Counted from the stretch's first letter, positions 1 through 7,354 are shown. The stretch: DNA of 14,953 nucleotides from Fimadaptatus sp948467645 (GCA_948467645.1 CAOKFD010000066.1:1-14953); one strand, 5' to 3'. Numbers and translations: made by a program. The notes: generated from the sequence alone by a model not told the origin.

Positions 1-480
1 GAATGCGGAATCAGGGACGGCGCGGCAGTATCGCATACCGCCGTACACAGATAAACGCCGCTCTCCGGGCGTGTAAGACGCTCGTGTAGAAGCCGCGATA
101 AATACGGCGCAATTTCCGCGCCCACTCTAATTTATGGTGGGCGCGGCATGGATGGTTGCGAATACATCTCGTTTCGCGTCCGGAAGGCCTGTTTTCGCGC
201 CCGCCCTACTTTCGGCGGGCGTGAACCTCACCGCCGAATCTGCAATTGAGCCGCCGAGGGGTGGCGAACATGGCGCGGGTGCACACTGTCTAAACAAGAA
301 GCGTCCATTCGCGGAATCCCGAAACTGTTAAGATTATAGCTTGCGTGAGCCACAAACGTGGATAAAAGCAAGCGCCGCTGGCTCTGGGCGAGCTAAACAA
401 CGCAAGAACGCAGGGCGGCTTCCCGTATATAGCCCATCCTAAAGCGCCTGAACTAAGATAGATTATAGGGCGACAGACAT
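1..480. other. Gene-free region rich in hairpins, possible structured RNA
   Basis: No convincing coding region is present; the short reading frames overlap hairpins and lack a good ribosome site. Four structures are visible. Two are related 10-bp hairpins at 116-146 and 196-223. The third is a nested element with GCTTGC (339-344) pairing GCAAGC (368-373) around CCAC/GTGG (350-353/358-361). The fourth has GCCGC (374-378) pairing GCGGC (415-419) around a GCTC/GAGC hairpin (381-384/390-393). I looked for hallmarks of tmRNA, RNase P RNA, SRP RNA, 6S RNA and common riboswitches and recognised none. It may be an unassigned structured RNA or simply intergenic DNA with repeats. Strand and ends are unknown. 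Confidence 0.25.
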
Positions 481-496
481 AAACGACTTTTCTTTG

Positions 497-526
497 GTTC
501 TTTCTTTTCTTCCGAAAAGAAAGAAC
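497..526. repeat. 13-bp perfect polypyrimidine/polypurine inverted repeat
   Basis: The arms 497-509 (GTTCTTTCTTTTC) and 514-526 are perfect reverse complements around a TTCC loop. One arm is almost all pyrimidine and the other almost all purine. No T-run follows on either strand, so it is not a typical intrinsic terminator. It could be a dispersed intergenic repeat of this genome or a degraded terminator; one copy cannot decide. Confidence 0.6.
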
Positions 527-561
527 ACGTCCCCCATAACAGTTAAGTTTTGAAGGAAAAC

Positions 562-590
562 TTGCCTTTTCTCCCCTAAAGTGCTATCAT
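562..590 (+). promoter_or_regulatory. Promoter of the T-box-hisS-aspS unit
   Basis: TTGCCT (562-567) and TATCAT (585-590) are separated by 17 bp, and a TG one base before the -10 makes it an extended -10 element. Transcription would start near 597, just upstream of the T-box stem I. A small AT-rich hairpin (545-551/557-563) overlaps the -35 edge. Confidence 0.6.
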
Positions 591-596
591 TTATAT

Positions 597-861
597 CAAA
601 CAGAGAGTAAATGCAGTGAAGGGAAGAGTAAGTCGGGAGCGCGGCACAGGGAGCGGATAGGTGATTGAGAAATCCGAGCGCGGGAACGGCTGAATGACAC
701 CCCGGAGTAGTCCGTAGGAAATGACGGAACGTGGGATCGCGTTAAGGTCGGCAGGAGGGGCGTTTGCCCTGAATGTGAGAAGTGCGGCCAAACGGCCGCG
801 TAAGCAGGGTGGCACCGCGGTCTTTCGCCCCTACATGAGGGACGGAAGGGCGCGTTTTTTT
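597..861 (+). promoter_or_regulatory. T-box riboswitch (tRNA-Asp type) for hisS-aspS
   Basis: A transcription-attenuating T-box leader that reads uncharged tRNA. The T-box core AGGGTGGCACCGCGG lies at 806-820. In the antiterminator, AGGG (806-809) pairs CCCT (829-832) and GCG (817-819) pairs CGC (826-828), leaving the tRNA-binding bulge UGGC (810-813). In the competing terminator, CGCCC (826-830) pairs GGGCG (848-852), followed by seven T (855-861). Stem III is GCGGCC/GGCCGC (784-789/794-799). The specifier loop has the loop-E pair AGTA (627-630) and GAA (692-694), followed by GAC (696-698) and ACC. GAC reads tRNA-Asp. Bulge base C813 would pair discriminator G73, which is the base of bacterial tRNA-Asp; tRNA-His has C73. 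An overlapping CAC (698-700) exists but fits less well. Confidence 0.92.
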
Positions 862-892
862 GTACTGCGTTTGCGTGATAGGAGGAATTGCG

Positions 893-2179
893 ATGCTTCT
901 TACCCAAGCACCGCGCGGCACGCGTGACGTGCTGCCGGATGAAAGCTATCTTTGGCAATTGATCGAAAAGACCCAGCGCGAAGTGTGCGCGCTGCATGGC
1001 ATACGCGAGGTGCGTACGCCCGTGTTCGAACATACCGAACTGTTCCAGCGCTCCGTCGGCGATACCACCGACGTGGTGCAAAAGGAAATGTATACCTTTA
1101 AGGACCGCGGCGATCGCTCGATAACCCTGAAGCCCGAGGGCACAGCCGGTACTGTGCGCGCATTCATCGAAAGCAGCTTGTACGCTCAGCCGCTGCCCCA
1201 GAAGATGTGCTATATCAACTGCCCCGTGTTCAGGTATGAAGCGCCGCAGTCGGGTAGGCTGCGCGAGCACCATCAGTTCGGTATAGAGATATTCGGCGCG
1301 CCCGACGCAAGCTGCGACGCGGAACTGATCGCGCTCGCACTCGACGTCATCGGCCGCATGGGCGTTAAAAACCTCATGCTCAGAATTAACTCCATCGGCT
1401 GCCCCGAGTGCCGAGAAACGTATAAAAAGCGGCTGATAGAGTTTTTGAACGAGCGTAAGGGCGATCTGTGTAAGGACTGCCTTAACCGATTGGAGCGTAA
1501 CCCGCTGCGCGTGCTCGACTGTAAGGAAGAGGGCTGTAAGCGCGCGACCGTGGGCGCGCCCTCGATACTCGATAACCTGTGCGACGAGTGTAAAACGCAC
1601 TTTGAAAACCTGAAGCGCTATCTGGACGCAATGGGCATAGCGTATGAGGTGGATAGCCGCATTGTGCGCGGTCTGGATTACTATACCAAGACCGTGTTCG
1701 AGATAATCACCAAGGTTCCCGGCGAAAACGGTAAGCCCGACAGCGAACTCACCGTGTGCGGCGGCGGCCGCTACGACGGTCTGGTTGAGCAGGTGGGCGG
1801 CCCCAAGTGCGCCGGTATCGGTTTCGGCATGGGCACCGAACGCCTTATCATGGTAATGAAGCAGCAGGGCGTTCAGCCTGAACCCCCGCGCCTGTACGAC
1901 GCATTCATTGTGACCATGGGCGACGACGCGCGCGTCGAGGGCATCAAGCTCGCGCGCGAACTGCGCGCAAATGGCATTAAGTGCGACATAGATCACGCCG
2001 CGCGCTCCATGAAGGCGCAGTTCAAGTACGCCAATAAGCTGGGCGCGCCCGTCGTGGCCGTAATCGCGGGCGACGAACTGGCTCAGGGCGTGGTCAAGAT
2101 CAAGGATATGGCCAAGTCCGAGGAACACACCATCGCATGCGCCGATGTGGCCGCCGAAATTAAAAAGATGCTCGGCTGA
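893..2179 (+). CDS. hisS: Histidyl-tRNA synthetase
   Basis: Cytoplasmic class II enzyme that charges tRNA-His with histidine using ATP; 428 residues, the usual bacterial length. Visible motifs: the N-terminal PRGTRDVLP that opens HisRS, motif 2 FRYEAPQSGRLREHHQFG (113-130), the histidine-binding RGLDYY (259-264), GGGRYDG (290-296) and motif 3 GIGFGMGTER (308-317). The anticodon-binding domain occupies roughly 335-428. The middle carries four cysteine pairs (C170/C173, C193/C196, C210/C215, C230/C233), possibly a metal site. I chose the ATG at 893 because GGAGG (881-885) lies at proper distance; an upstream in-frame TTG at 860 sits inside the terminator T-run of the T-box. The gene is first in an operon with aspS, which starts 32 nt downstream. 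Confidence 0.97.
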   Translation: MLLTQAPRGTRDVLPDESYLWQLIEKTQREVCALHGIREVRTPVFEHTELFQRSVGDTTDVVQKEMYTFKDRGDRSITLKPEGTAGTVRAFIESSLYAQPLPQKMCYINCPVFRYEAPQSGRLREHHQFGIEIFGAPDASCDAELIALALDVIGRMGVKNLMLRINSIGCPECRETYKKRLIEFLNERKGDLCKDCLNRLERNPLRVLDCKEEGCKRATVGAPSILDNLCDECKTHFENLKRYLDAMGIAYEVDSRIVRGLDYYTKTVFEIITKVPGENGKPDSELTVCGGGRYDGLVEQVGGPKCAGIGFGMGTERLIMVMKQQGVQPEPPRLYDAFIVTMGDDARVEGIKLARELRANGIKCDIDHAARSMKAQFKYANKLGAPVVAVIAGDELAQGVVKIKDMAKSEEHTIACADVAAEIKKMLG

Positions 2180-2211
2180 TACTCAGCTATTAAATAGGAA
2201 GGTGAAATACT

Positions 2212-3996
2212 ATGCCTAGTATAAAGGATTGGAAGCGCACCCGCTATTGCGGCGAACTGCGCGCGTCTGACGTGGGTCAGACGGTTACTCTGGACGGCTG
2301 GGTGCAGCGCACCCGCAATCTGGGCGGACTGATATTCGTATGGCTGCGCGACCGCAGCGGTCTGGTTCAGGTAGTGTTCGATGAGGGCGTTTGCGGTAAG
2401 GAATGCTTCGAACTGGGCGAAAGCCTGCGCAGCGAATACGTGGTAAGCATCCGCGGCGAGGTTCGCGCCCGCGAAGAGAGCATGAAAAACGCCAAACTGG
2501 ATACCGGCGACATCGAAGTATTCGTCAAAGAGGCTGCGCTGTTCAATAAGAGCGAAACCCCGCCCATCTACATCGACGATAACGCCAATGAGTCCGAGAC
2601 TGTGCGCCTCAAGTATCGCTATCTCGACCTGCGCCGTCCGTCGCTGCAGCGCACCATCCGTATGCGCCACCGCATAATCAATACCATCCGCAATTATATG
2701 GATGAGCAGGGCTTCACCGAGGTAGAAACCCCCATACTTACCAAGTCTACCCCCGAGGGCGCGCGCGACTACCTCGTGCCCAGCCGCGTGCATCCGGGCG
2801 AGTTCTACGCCCTGCCTCAGTCGCCGCAGATATATAAGCAGCTGCTTATGCTGGCAGGCTTTGATAAGTATTATCAGGTCGCGCGCTGCTTCCGCGACGA
2901 GGACTCCCGCGCCGACCGTCAGCCTGAGTTCACTCAGCTGGATATGGAAATGTCCTTCGTTGACATGACCGATATTCAGACCGTGGTCGAGGGCGCATTC
3001 GAGCGCGTGTTCCACGATGTGCTGGGCATGGATCTGCAGCTTCCGCTGCCGCGCATGACCTGGCAGTACGCGATGGATAATTACGGCTCCGATAAGCCCG
3101 ATACCCGCTTCGAAATGCGCCTGAAGGACGTAAGCGACGTTGTGCGCGAGTGCGGCTTCACAGTGTTCGAAAGCGCCATCGCCAACGGCGGCAGCGTGCG
3201 CGGTATCAATGCAAAGGGTTTGGCCCCCGAAATGCCCCGCAAGCAGATAGACGCGCTGACCGAACTGGTCAAGACATATCATGCCAAGGGTCTGGCATGG
3301 GTGACTGTGCAGCCCGACGGCTCGCTCAAGTCCTCCTTCCTCAAGTTCCTGAGCGCCGAGAAGATGGCCGAGCTGGTTAAGGCCATGGACGGCCAGCCGG
3401 GCGACGCGCTGTTCTTCGTGGCCGACAAGAACACCACCGTGTATCAGGCCTTGGGCGCACTGCGTCTGGAGATCGCGCACCGCCATAACCTGATACCCGA
3501 GGGCAAGTATAACCTGTTCTGGGTAACTGAGTTCCCGATGTACGAGTGGAGCGACGAGGAAGGCCGCTACATGGCCATGCACCATCCCTTCACATCCTGC
3601 ATGGAGGAAGATCTGCCCCTGCTCAAGACCGATATGGGCAAGGTGCGCGCCAACGCCTACGACCTGGTGCTTAACGGCATAGAGATGGGCTCCGGCTCCA
3701 TCCGTATACACTCCAGCGAGGTACAGTCGCAGACCTTCGACCTGCTGGGCATCAGCCGCGAGGAAGCGCAGCACCGGTTCGGCTTCCTGCTGGAGGCGTT
3801 CAAGTACGGCACCCCGCCGCACGGCGGCTTCGCATTCGGCATCGACCGCATGATAATGCAGCTGACCGGCGCGGACAGCCTGCGCGACGTAATCGCCTTC
3901 CCCAAGGGACAGGGCGCAAACTGCCTGATGATGGATACCCCCAGCGACGTGAAGCCCGAACAGCTTCAGGCGCTCAAGATAAAGGTGGATATGTAA
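2212..3996 (+). CDS. aspS: Aspartyl-tRNA synthetase
   Basis: Cytoplasmic class II synthetase charging tRNA-Asp; 594 residues, matching the bacterial long form with its GAD insertion. The N-terminal OB-fold anticodon domain spans about 1-115 (RTRNLGGLIFVWLRDRSG at 33-50). The catalytic core shows QSPQ (203-206), motif 2 around FRDEDSRADRQPEFTQLDME (227-246) and motif 3 GGFAFGIDRM (538-547). The GAD insertion lies at about 290-425. AGGAAGG (2196-2202) precedes the ATG. It shares the T-box leader with hisS, and the leader appears tuned to tRNA-Asp, the substrate of this second gene. I did not attempt to decide whether it is discriminating or also charges tRNA-Asn. Confidence 0.97.
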   Translation: MPSIKDWKRTRYCGELRASDVGQTVTLDGWVQRTRNLGGLIFVWLRDRSGLVQVVFDEGVCGKECFELGESLRSEYVVSIRGEVRAREESMKNAKLDTGDIEVFVKEAALFNKSETPPIYIDDNANESETVRLKYRYLDLRRPSLQRTIRMRHRIINTIRNYMDEQGFTEVETPILTKSTPEGARDYLVPSRVHPGEFYALPQSPQIYKQLLMLAGFDKYYQVARCFRDEDSRADRQPEFTQLDMEMSFVDMTDIQTVVEGAFERVFHDVLGMDLQLPLPRMTWQYAMDNYGSDKPDTRFEMRLKDVSDVVRECGFTVFESAIANGGSVRGINAKGLAPEMPRKQIDALTELVKTYHAKGLAWVTVQPDGSLKSSFLKFLSAEKMAELVKAMDGQPGDALFFVADKNTTVYQALGALRLEIAHRHNLIPEGKYNLFWVTEFPMYEWSDEEGRYMAMHHPFTSCMEEDLPLLKTDMGKVRANAYDLVLNGIEMGSGSIRIHSSEVQSQTFDLLGISREEAQHRFGFLLEAFKYGTPPHGGFAFGIDRMIMQLTGADSLRDVIAFPKGQGANCLMMDTPSDVKPEQLQALKIKVDM

Positions 3997-4002
3997 CAGT
4001 TA

Positions 4003-4035
4003 CGCGGCCGTGCGATATGCGCGGCCGCGATTTTT
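4003..4035 (+). terminator. Intrinsic terminator of hisS-aspS
   Basis: The 8-bp GC-only stem CGCGGCCG/CGGCCGCG (4003-4010/4022-4029) is followed by TTTTT (4031-4035), 6 nt after the aspS stop. Confidence 0.85.
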
Positions 4036-4056
4036 GGCTTAATTGCGCGATGGGTA

Positions 4057-4086
4057 TTGTTTAATTCAGGTGATTTCGGTTATAAT
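4057..4086 (+). promoter_or_regulatory. Promoter of the rseC-trxA operon
   Basis: TTGTTT (4057-4062) and a perfect TATAAT (4081-4086) are spaced by 18 bp, directly after the aspS terminator and about 35 nt before the rseC start. This makes the two redox genes a separate unit. Confidence 0.7.
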
Positions 4087-4121
4087 AATATCGAACGGAA
4101 ATCATACTGGAGGAGAAAAAC

Positions 4122-4571
4122 ATGCGCAGAACCGGCACTGTGGTTAAGGACGAAAGCGGAGCGCTGAAGCTGAAGATAACGCGGCCGACCGAGTGCGAGC
4201 GCTGCGGCATGTGCAAGGAGCAGAGTCTGCTGCTCGACCTGCCTGAAGGCGATTTTCGTGAGGGCGATACGGTGGACGTGGATATGCCCGCCGACCGCGT
4301 GCTGAAGGCGTCGGCGCTCACATACGTAATGCCGCTGGCGCTGCTGTTTGCGGGGCTGCTGCTGGGCGAACCGGTCAGCCGGGCGTTTAATGTAAGCGCA
4401 GAAGCGGCCAGCGTGATACTGGGCATAGCCTTCATGGCGCTGGGCTTTGTGGGCGTTAAGCTGATCGCGCCGCACATGGCGCGTAAGGGTGCGCTGAGCA
4501 TGGATATGACGCCGTGCGGCCATACTATAAGTGAAATCAAGGCCGCGCAGGCAAAAAGTGAAGTAAAATAG
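4122..4571 (+). CDS. rseC: RseC/MucC-family membrane redox protein
   Basis: A 149-residue protein matching the RseC family (SoxR-reducing system). The N-terminal cytoplasmic part opens with a short beta-rich segment and a cysteine cluster, CERCGMC (C25, C28, C31). Two membrane helices follow, at about 65-85 and 96-116. The C-terminal tail contains a fourth cysteine in TPCGHT (C133). Cysteines before two helices are the family pattern. In E. coli, RseC works with the Rsx/Rnf complex to keep SoxR reduced; in Bacillota its partner is not known to me. GGAGGAG (4109-4115) supports the ATG. It lies 14 nt upstream of trxA, which suggests a thiol-redox role. The family call is firm, the precise function is not. 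Confidence 0.8.
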   Translation: MRRTGTVVKDESGALKLKITRPTECERCGMCKEQSLLLDLPEGDFREGDTVDVDMPADRVLKASALTYVMPLALLFAGLLLGEPVSRAFNVSAEAASVILGIAFMALGFVGVKLIAPHMARKGALSMDMTPCGHTISEIKAAQAKSEVK

Positions 4572-4585
4572 CGGAGGAAAGCAAT

Positions 4586-4909
4586 ATGGCTGAATATGTA
4601 ACAGAACTTAATGCGGCGACGTTTGATGAGGCGATAAAGGGCGATAAGCCGGTGCTGGTGGACTTCTGGGCGGTATGGTGCGGCCCGTGCCGCATGATGT
4701 CGCCGGTGGTGGACAAGCTGGCGGCCGAGTACGCGGACAAGCTGTTCGTGGGCAAGGTAAACGTGGACGAGGTATCCGAGCTGGCCGAAAGGTACTCGGT
4801 ATCCAGCATACCCACGCTGATACTGTTTAAGAATGGCGCGATGGTCGACCGCACGGTGGGGGCTTGCTCGCCCGCGGTGCTTAAGGCCTGGGTGGATAGG
4901 AATATTTGA
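4586..4909 (+). CDS. trxA: Thioredoxin
   Basis: Cytoplasmic thiol-disulfide oxidoreductase of 107 residues, the normal thioredoxin length. The active site WCGPC (C32, C35) lies in FWAVWCGPCRMMSP, and the cis-proline is P76 in SIPTL. A buried aspartate (D26 in VLVDFW) and the final KNGAMVDRTVG strand-turn also match the family. It would reduce protein disulfides and peroxiredoxins and be recycled by thioredoxin reductase, which is not in this window. GGAGGA (4573-4578) gives a clear start. It is the last gene of the unit with the RseC-like gene. Confidence 0.96.
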   Translation: MAEYVTELNAATFDEAIKGDKPVLVDFWAVWCGPCRMMSPVVDKLAAEYADKLFVGKVNVDEVSELAERYSVSSIPTLILFKNGAMVDRTVGACSPAVLKAWVDRNI

Positions 4910-4919
4910 TTGTGTTGTT

Positions 4920-4961
4920 AAAAGGCGCTCTCTTTCTCAGCGGAAGAGGGCGCTTTTATTT
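4920..4961 (+). terminator. Intrinsic terminator of rseC-trxA
   Basis: AAAAGGCGCTCT (4920-4931) pairs, with one bulge and a G-T pair, with AGAGGGCGCTTTT (4945-4957), followed by ATTT. It begins 11 nt after the trxA stop. Confidence 0.75.
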
Positions 4962-4983
4962 AATTAAAAGCGTCGGTATGATA

Positions 4984-5012
4984 TTGACACTTTGCTTCTT
5001 GCAGTATATAAT
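4984..5012 (+). promoter_or_regulatory. Consensus promoter of cas3
   Basis: A perfect TTGACA (4984-4989), a 17-bp spacer and a perfect TATAAT (5007-5012) form a full-consensus housekeeping promoter. It lies about 85 nt upstream of the cas3 ATG and after the trxA terminator. It is the strongest-looking promoter in the window. Confidence 0.85.
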
Positions 5013-5096
5013 TAAAGTACATCGGATGCAGATGGAATATTGTGAAACCATTCTACGAATCGTATACACGCAGCGACTGTCTAAGAGGAATATTGT

Positions 5097-7253
5097 ATGG
5101 CAATTGAATACTATGCACATACGCGTGAAAATCCTGAGACGGGTTTAATTGAATATCAAACGGTTGAACAGCACTTGCGCGGCACGGCGGAACTGTGCGC
5201 TGAGTTTGCGGATAAGCTTAATGCTAAAGAGTATGGCGAACTTGTAGGCAGTCTGCATGACTACGGCAAATGCACACGCGAATTCTTGAACCGCATACTC
5301 AACAGCGGCCCCAGGGTAGACCATTCGACCGCAGGTGCAATAATCTGCGCTAAAAAAGATCACGTTTTCCTTGCAGCATGTATTGCAGGACATCACAGCG
5401 GATTGCCTGACTTTGGCAATATGTATGCTGATACAGCGGATTCCCATACGTTATTCGGACGCATCAAAAAGGGCATATCCAGGAAGTACGTCGAAAAGTG
5501 CGGCGACAGCGGCGTTCCCATGCCGGACGTTAAACCCTATATGGAAAAAAATCTGCTGTTTGCATCGCAATGGACGCGCATGATGTTTTCGTGCGAGACA
5601 GACGCGGACTTTCTAGACACCGAGCGATTTGTAAAGGGCGCAATCGGGCGCGGCGGTTACGATTCAATCGAAACGCTGTATGAACGGCTGAATAAATATG
5701 TCGAGCGCTGGAGCAATCCGCAGACTGAGCTTAACAAACTGCGCTGGCAGATACTCTGTGCGTGCAAGGAGGCGGGCGGACTTAAAAAGGGCATCTACAC
5801 ATTGACAGTGCCCACCGGCGGTGGTAAAACCAGCGCATCGCTTGCGTTTGCACTGAGCCATGCGCTGAAGCACAACATGGACAGGGTGGTTTACGTAATT
5901 CCGTACAATTCGATAATCGAACAGAATGCAGGCGTATTTTGCGACGTTGTAGGCGAGGGCAATGTGCTGGAGCATCATTCGGGCGTATCGTTTGAAATGC
6001 CGGACGATCCGAAGATTGAAAACGCGGCTGTACAGACGCGCCGCGCATTGGCGTCCGAGAACTGGGATATGCCGATCGTTGCGACCACGGCGGTACAACT
6101 GTTTGAATCCATGTACGCGAACCGCTCGTCCAAGTGCCGCAAACTGCACAATCTGGCCAACAGCGTAATCATATTTGACGAGGCGCAGATGCTGCCCACA
6201 TCCAATCTGCGCCCGTGCGTGGCGGCGCTTACATCGTTGGCGGTACAGTTCAATTCGACGGTCGTGCTGTGTACGGCGACGCAGCCATCGTTGGGCAAGC
6301 TGATTAAAGAATACGGATATGCCGAAGAAGTGTTCGAACTGTGCCCGCAAAGCGCTGAACTGTACAAGAAGTTCCGCAGAGTGACGTTTAAGCAGGAAGG
6401 CAGGCTCAGCGACGAAGATATAGCCGCGCGCATTGGCAATCAGCATCAGGCGCTTTGCATAGTCAATACCCGCGGCGCGGCCAGAAGCATATACAATCGG
6501 CTAAAAGAGCTGACAGACGAAGGCTGCTTCCACCTTTCCAAGAACATGGAATCGAATCACCTGAGAGAATGCCTTGCCGAAATCCGCAATCGCCTGAAAG
6601 ATGGCCAGCCCTGCCGCGTTGTGTCCACACAGCTTATTGAGGCGGGCGTGGACGTGGACTTCCCGGCGGTGTATCGCGAGATGGCGGGTCTTGATTCGAT
6701 ATTGCAGGCGGCGGGGCGCTGCAATCGCGAGGGCAGGCGCAATGCAGATGAAAGTATAGTAACTATATTCAGCCGCGAAGGCAAACTTCCCAAAATGTTT
6801 TCTATGCCGGTAAGTGCGGCGGCTGAGGCGCTAGACGGTGGGCGCGACCCCGGAGATCCCGATACTATGGCGCGCTATTTTAAGAGCTTACTTGACTTTA
6901 GGGGCGATTCACTGGATAAGTATGGCGTTATATCCGCGTTCATGAACGGCATAGAGGGCTGTATGCTGCCGTTTGAGACGGTAGCGAAAAAGTTCCGCAT
7001 GATCGACGAGAATACGTTTACGGTGTACATACCGCGCGGCGAGGGCGCAGAGCTGATCGAGCGATTAAAAGCAGGCGAAAGCTCGCGCGAGCTTTACCGC
7101 AATCTGGGCAGGCATTCGGTGGAACTTTACGAAAGCGATTTCAAAAAACTGTACGGCAATGGCGGCATACTGACGTCGCACGAGGAACCCTGCCTTGACG
7201 AACGCAGCGCTATACTGACTGCTATGCAGTTTTACGATGAGGAGGTAAAGTAG
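5097..7253 (+). CDS. cas3: CRISPR-associated nuclease/helicase Cas3 (type I-C-like), orphan
   Basis: A 718-residue fusion of HD nuclease and SF2 helicase, the enzyme that nicks and degrades target DNA once Cascade has bound it. The N-terminal HD domain shows H26, SLHDYGK (H54-D55), DHSTAGA (H76), GHHSGLPD (H99-H100) and DADFLDTE (D169, D171). The helicase has Walker A VPTGGGKT (238-245), DEAQ (361-364), CTAT (392-395) and motif VI QAAGRCNREG (537-546), with a C-terminal domain to 718. All key residues appear intact, and length is near the type I-C family norm. The YYAHT opening and the adjacent type I-C repeat suggest subtype I-C. No other cas gene lies in the window. Directly downstream is an orphan ribosome site and ATG where cas5 would start. 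It may be a functional leftover, or may serve a Cascade encoded elsewhere. Confidence 0.93.
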   Translation: MAIEYYAHTRENPETGLIEYQTVEQHLRGTAELCAEFADKLNAKEYGELVGSLHDYGKCTREFLNRILNSGPRVDHSTAGAIICAKKDHVFLAACIAGHHSGLPDFGNMYADTADSHTLFGRIKKGISRKYVEKCGDSGVPMPDVKPYMEKNLLFASQWTRMMFSCETDADFLDTERFVKGAIGRGGYDSIETLYERLNKYVERWSNPQTELNKLRWQILCACKEAGGLKKGIYTLTVPTGGGKTSASLAFALSHALKHNMDRVVYVIPYNSIIEQNAGVFCDVVGEGNVLEHHSGVSFEMPDDPKIENAAVQTRRALASENWDMPIVATTAVQLFESMYANRSSKCRKLHNLANSVIIFDEAQMLPTSNLRPCVAALTSLAVQFNSTVVLCTATQPSLGKLIKEYGYAEEVFELCPQSAELYKKFRRVTFKQEGRLSDEDIAARIGNQHQALCIVNTRGAARSIYNRLKELTDEGCFHLSKNMESNHLRECLAEIRNRLKDGQPCRVVSTQLIEAGVDVDFPAVYREMAGLDSILQAAGRCNREGRRNADESIVTIFSREGKLPKMFSMPVSAAAEALDGGRDPGDPDTMARYFKSLLDFRGDSLDKYGVISAFMNGIEGCMLPFETVAKKFRMIDENTFTVYIPRGEGAELIERLKAGESSRELYRNLGRHSVELYESDFKKLYGNGGILTSHEEPCLDERSAILTAMQFYDEEVK

Positions 7254-7258
7254 TAATG
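7241..7258 (+). other. Orphan ribosome site and ATG, scar of a lost cas5 start
   Basis: GGAGGT (7241-7246) inside the last cas3 codons precedes an ATG (7256-7258) at normal spacing. This is how the next gene of a tight cas operon usually begins. The reading frame from this ATG gives only ten codons (MVAHRTGSVD) and is made entirely of CRISPR-repeat sequence. In type I-C operons cas5 normally follows cas3. I infer that a deletion joined the cas5 start codon to the first remaining repeat. Confidence 0.5.
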
Positions 7259-7291
7259 GTCGCTCACCGTACGGGGAGCGTGGATTGAAAT
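7259..7291 (+). repeat. CRISPR repeat 1, near-intact type I-C
   Basis: Arms CGCTCACC (7261-7268) and GGGGAGCG (7273-7280) form the I-C repeat stem around GTAC. A7266 opposite G7275 breaks an otherwise perfect palindrome. The handle GTGGATTGAAAT (7280-7291) is complete. Confidence 0.85.
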
Positions 7292-7326
7292 ACGGATATT
7301 GCAGGATAAGCACGAACAAGCAAAAC

Positions 7327-7354
7327 GTTGCTATTGATGAGCGCGGATAGAAAC
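7327..7354 (+). repeat. CRISPR repeat 2, degraded
   Basis: The 5' GTTGCT matches GTCGCT of repeat 1 at 5 of 6 positions. The 3' GAGCGCGGATAGAAAC (7339-7354) matches it at 13 of 16. The middle is 5 nt shorter and no longer forms the stem. Confidence 0.6.

Noticed and set aside
134..331. 65-codon frame in the left gene-free region
   Set aside because: It starts inside the loop of the first twin hairpin, has no ribosome site and no recognisable protein features.
1..480. tmRNA, RNase P RNA, SRP RNA or known riboswitch
   Set aside because: None of the conserved core sequences of these RNAs was found on reading; only generic hairpins remain.
698..700. CAC as the T-box specifier (His)
   Set aside because: Position relative to loop E and the C in the antiterminator bulge both favour GAC/tRNA-Asp; kept only as a possible second reading.
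860..892. Upstream TTG start for hisS
   Set aside because: It lies within the T-run of the T-box terminator and lacks a ribosome site; ATG 893 has GGAGG and matches the family N-terminus.
596..2128. Long minus-strand frame of 510 codons opposite hisS
   Set aside because: It overlaps the T-box and hisS, its protein resembles nothing known, and it is the usual complementary-frame shadow of a GC-rich gene.
2083..3822. Long minus-strand frame of 579 codons opposite aspS
   Set aside because: It is fully explained as a shadow of the certain aspS gene; no ribosome site and no recognisable domain.
4906..5148. 80-codon frame between trxA and cas3
   Set aside because: It spans the trxA terminator and the cas3 promoter and overlaps the cas3 start; no domain or ribosome site.
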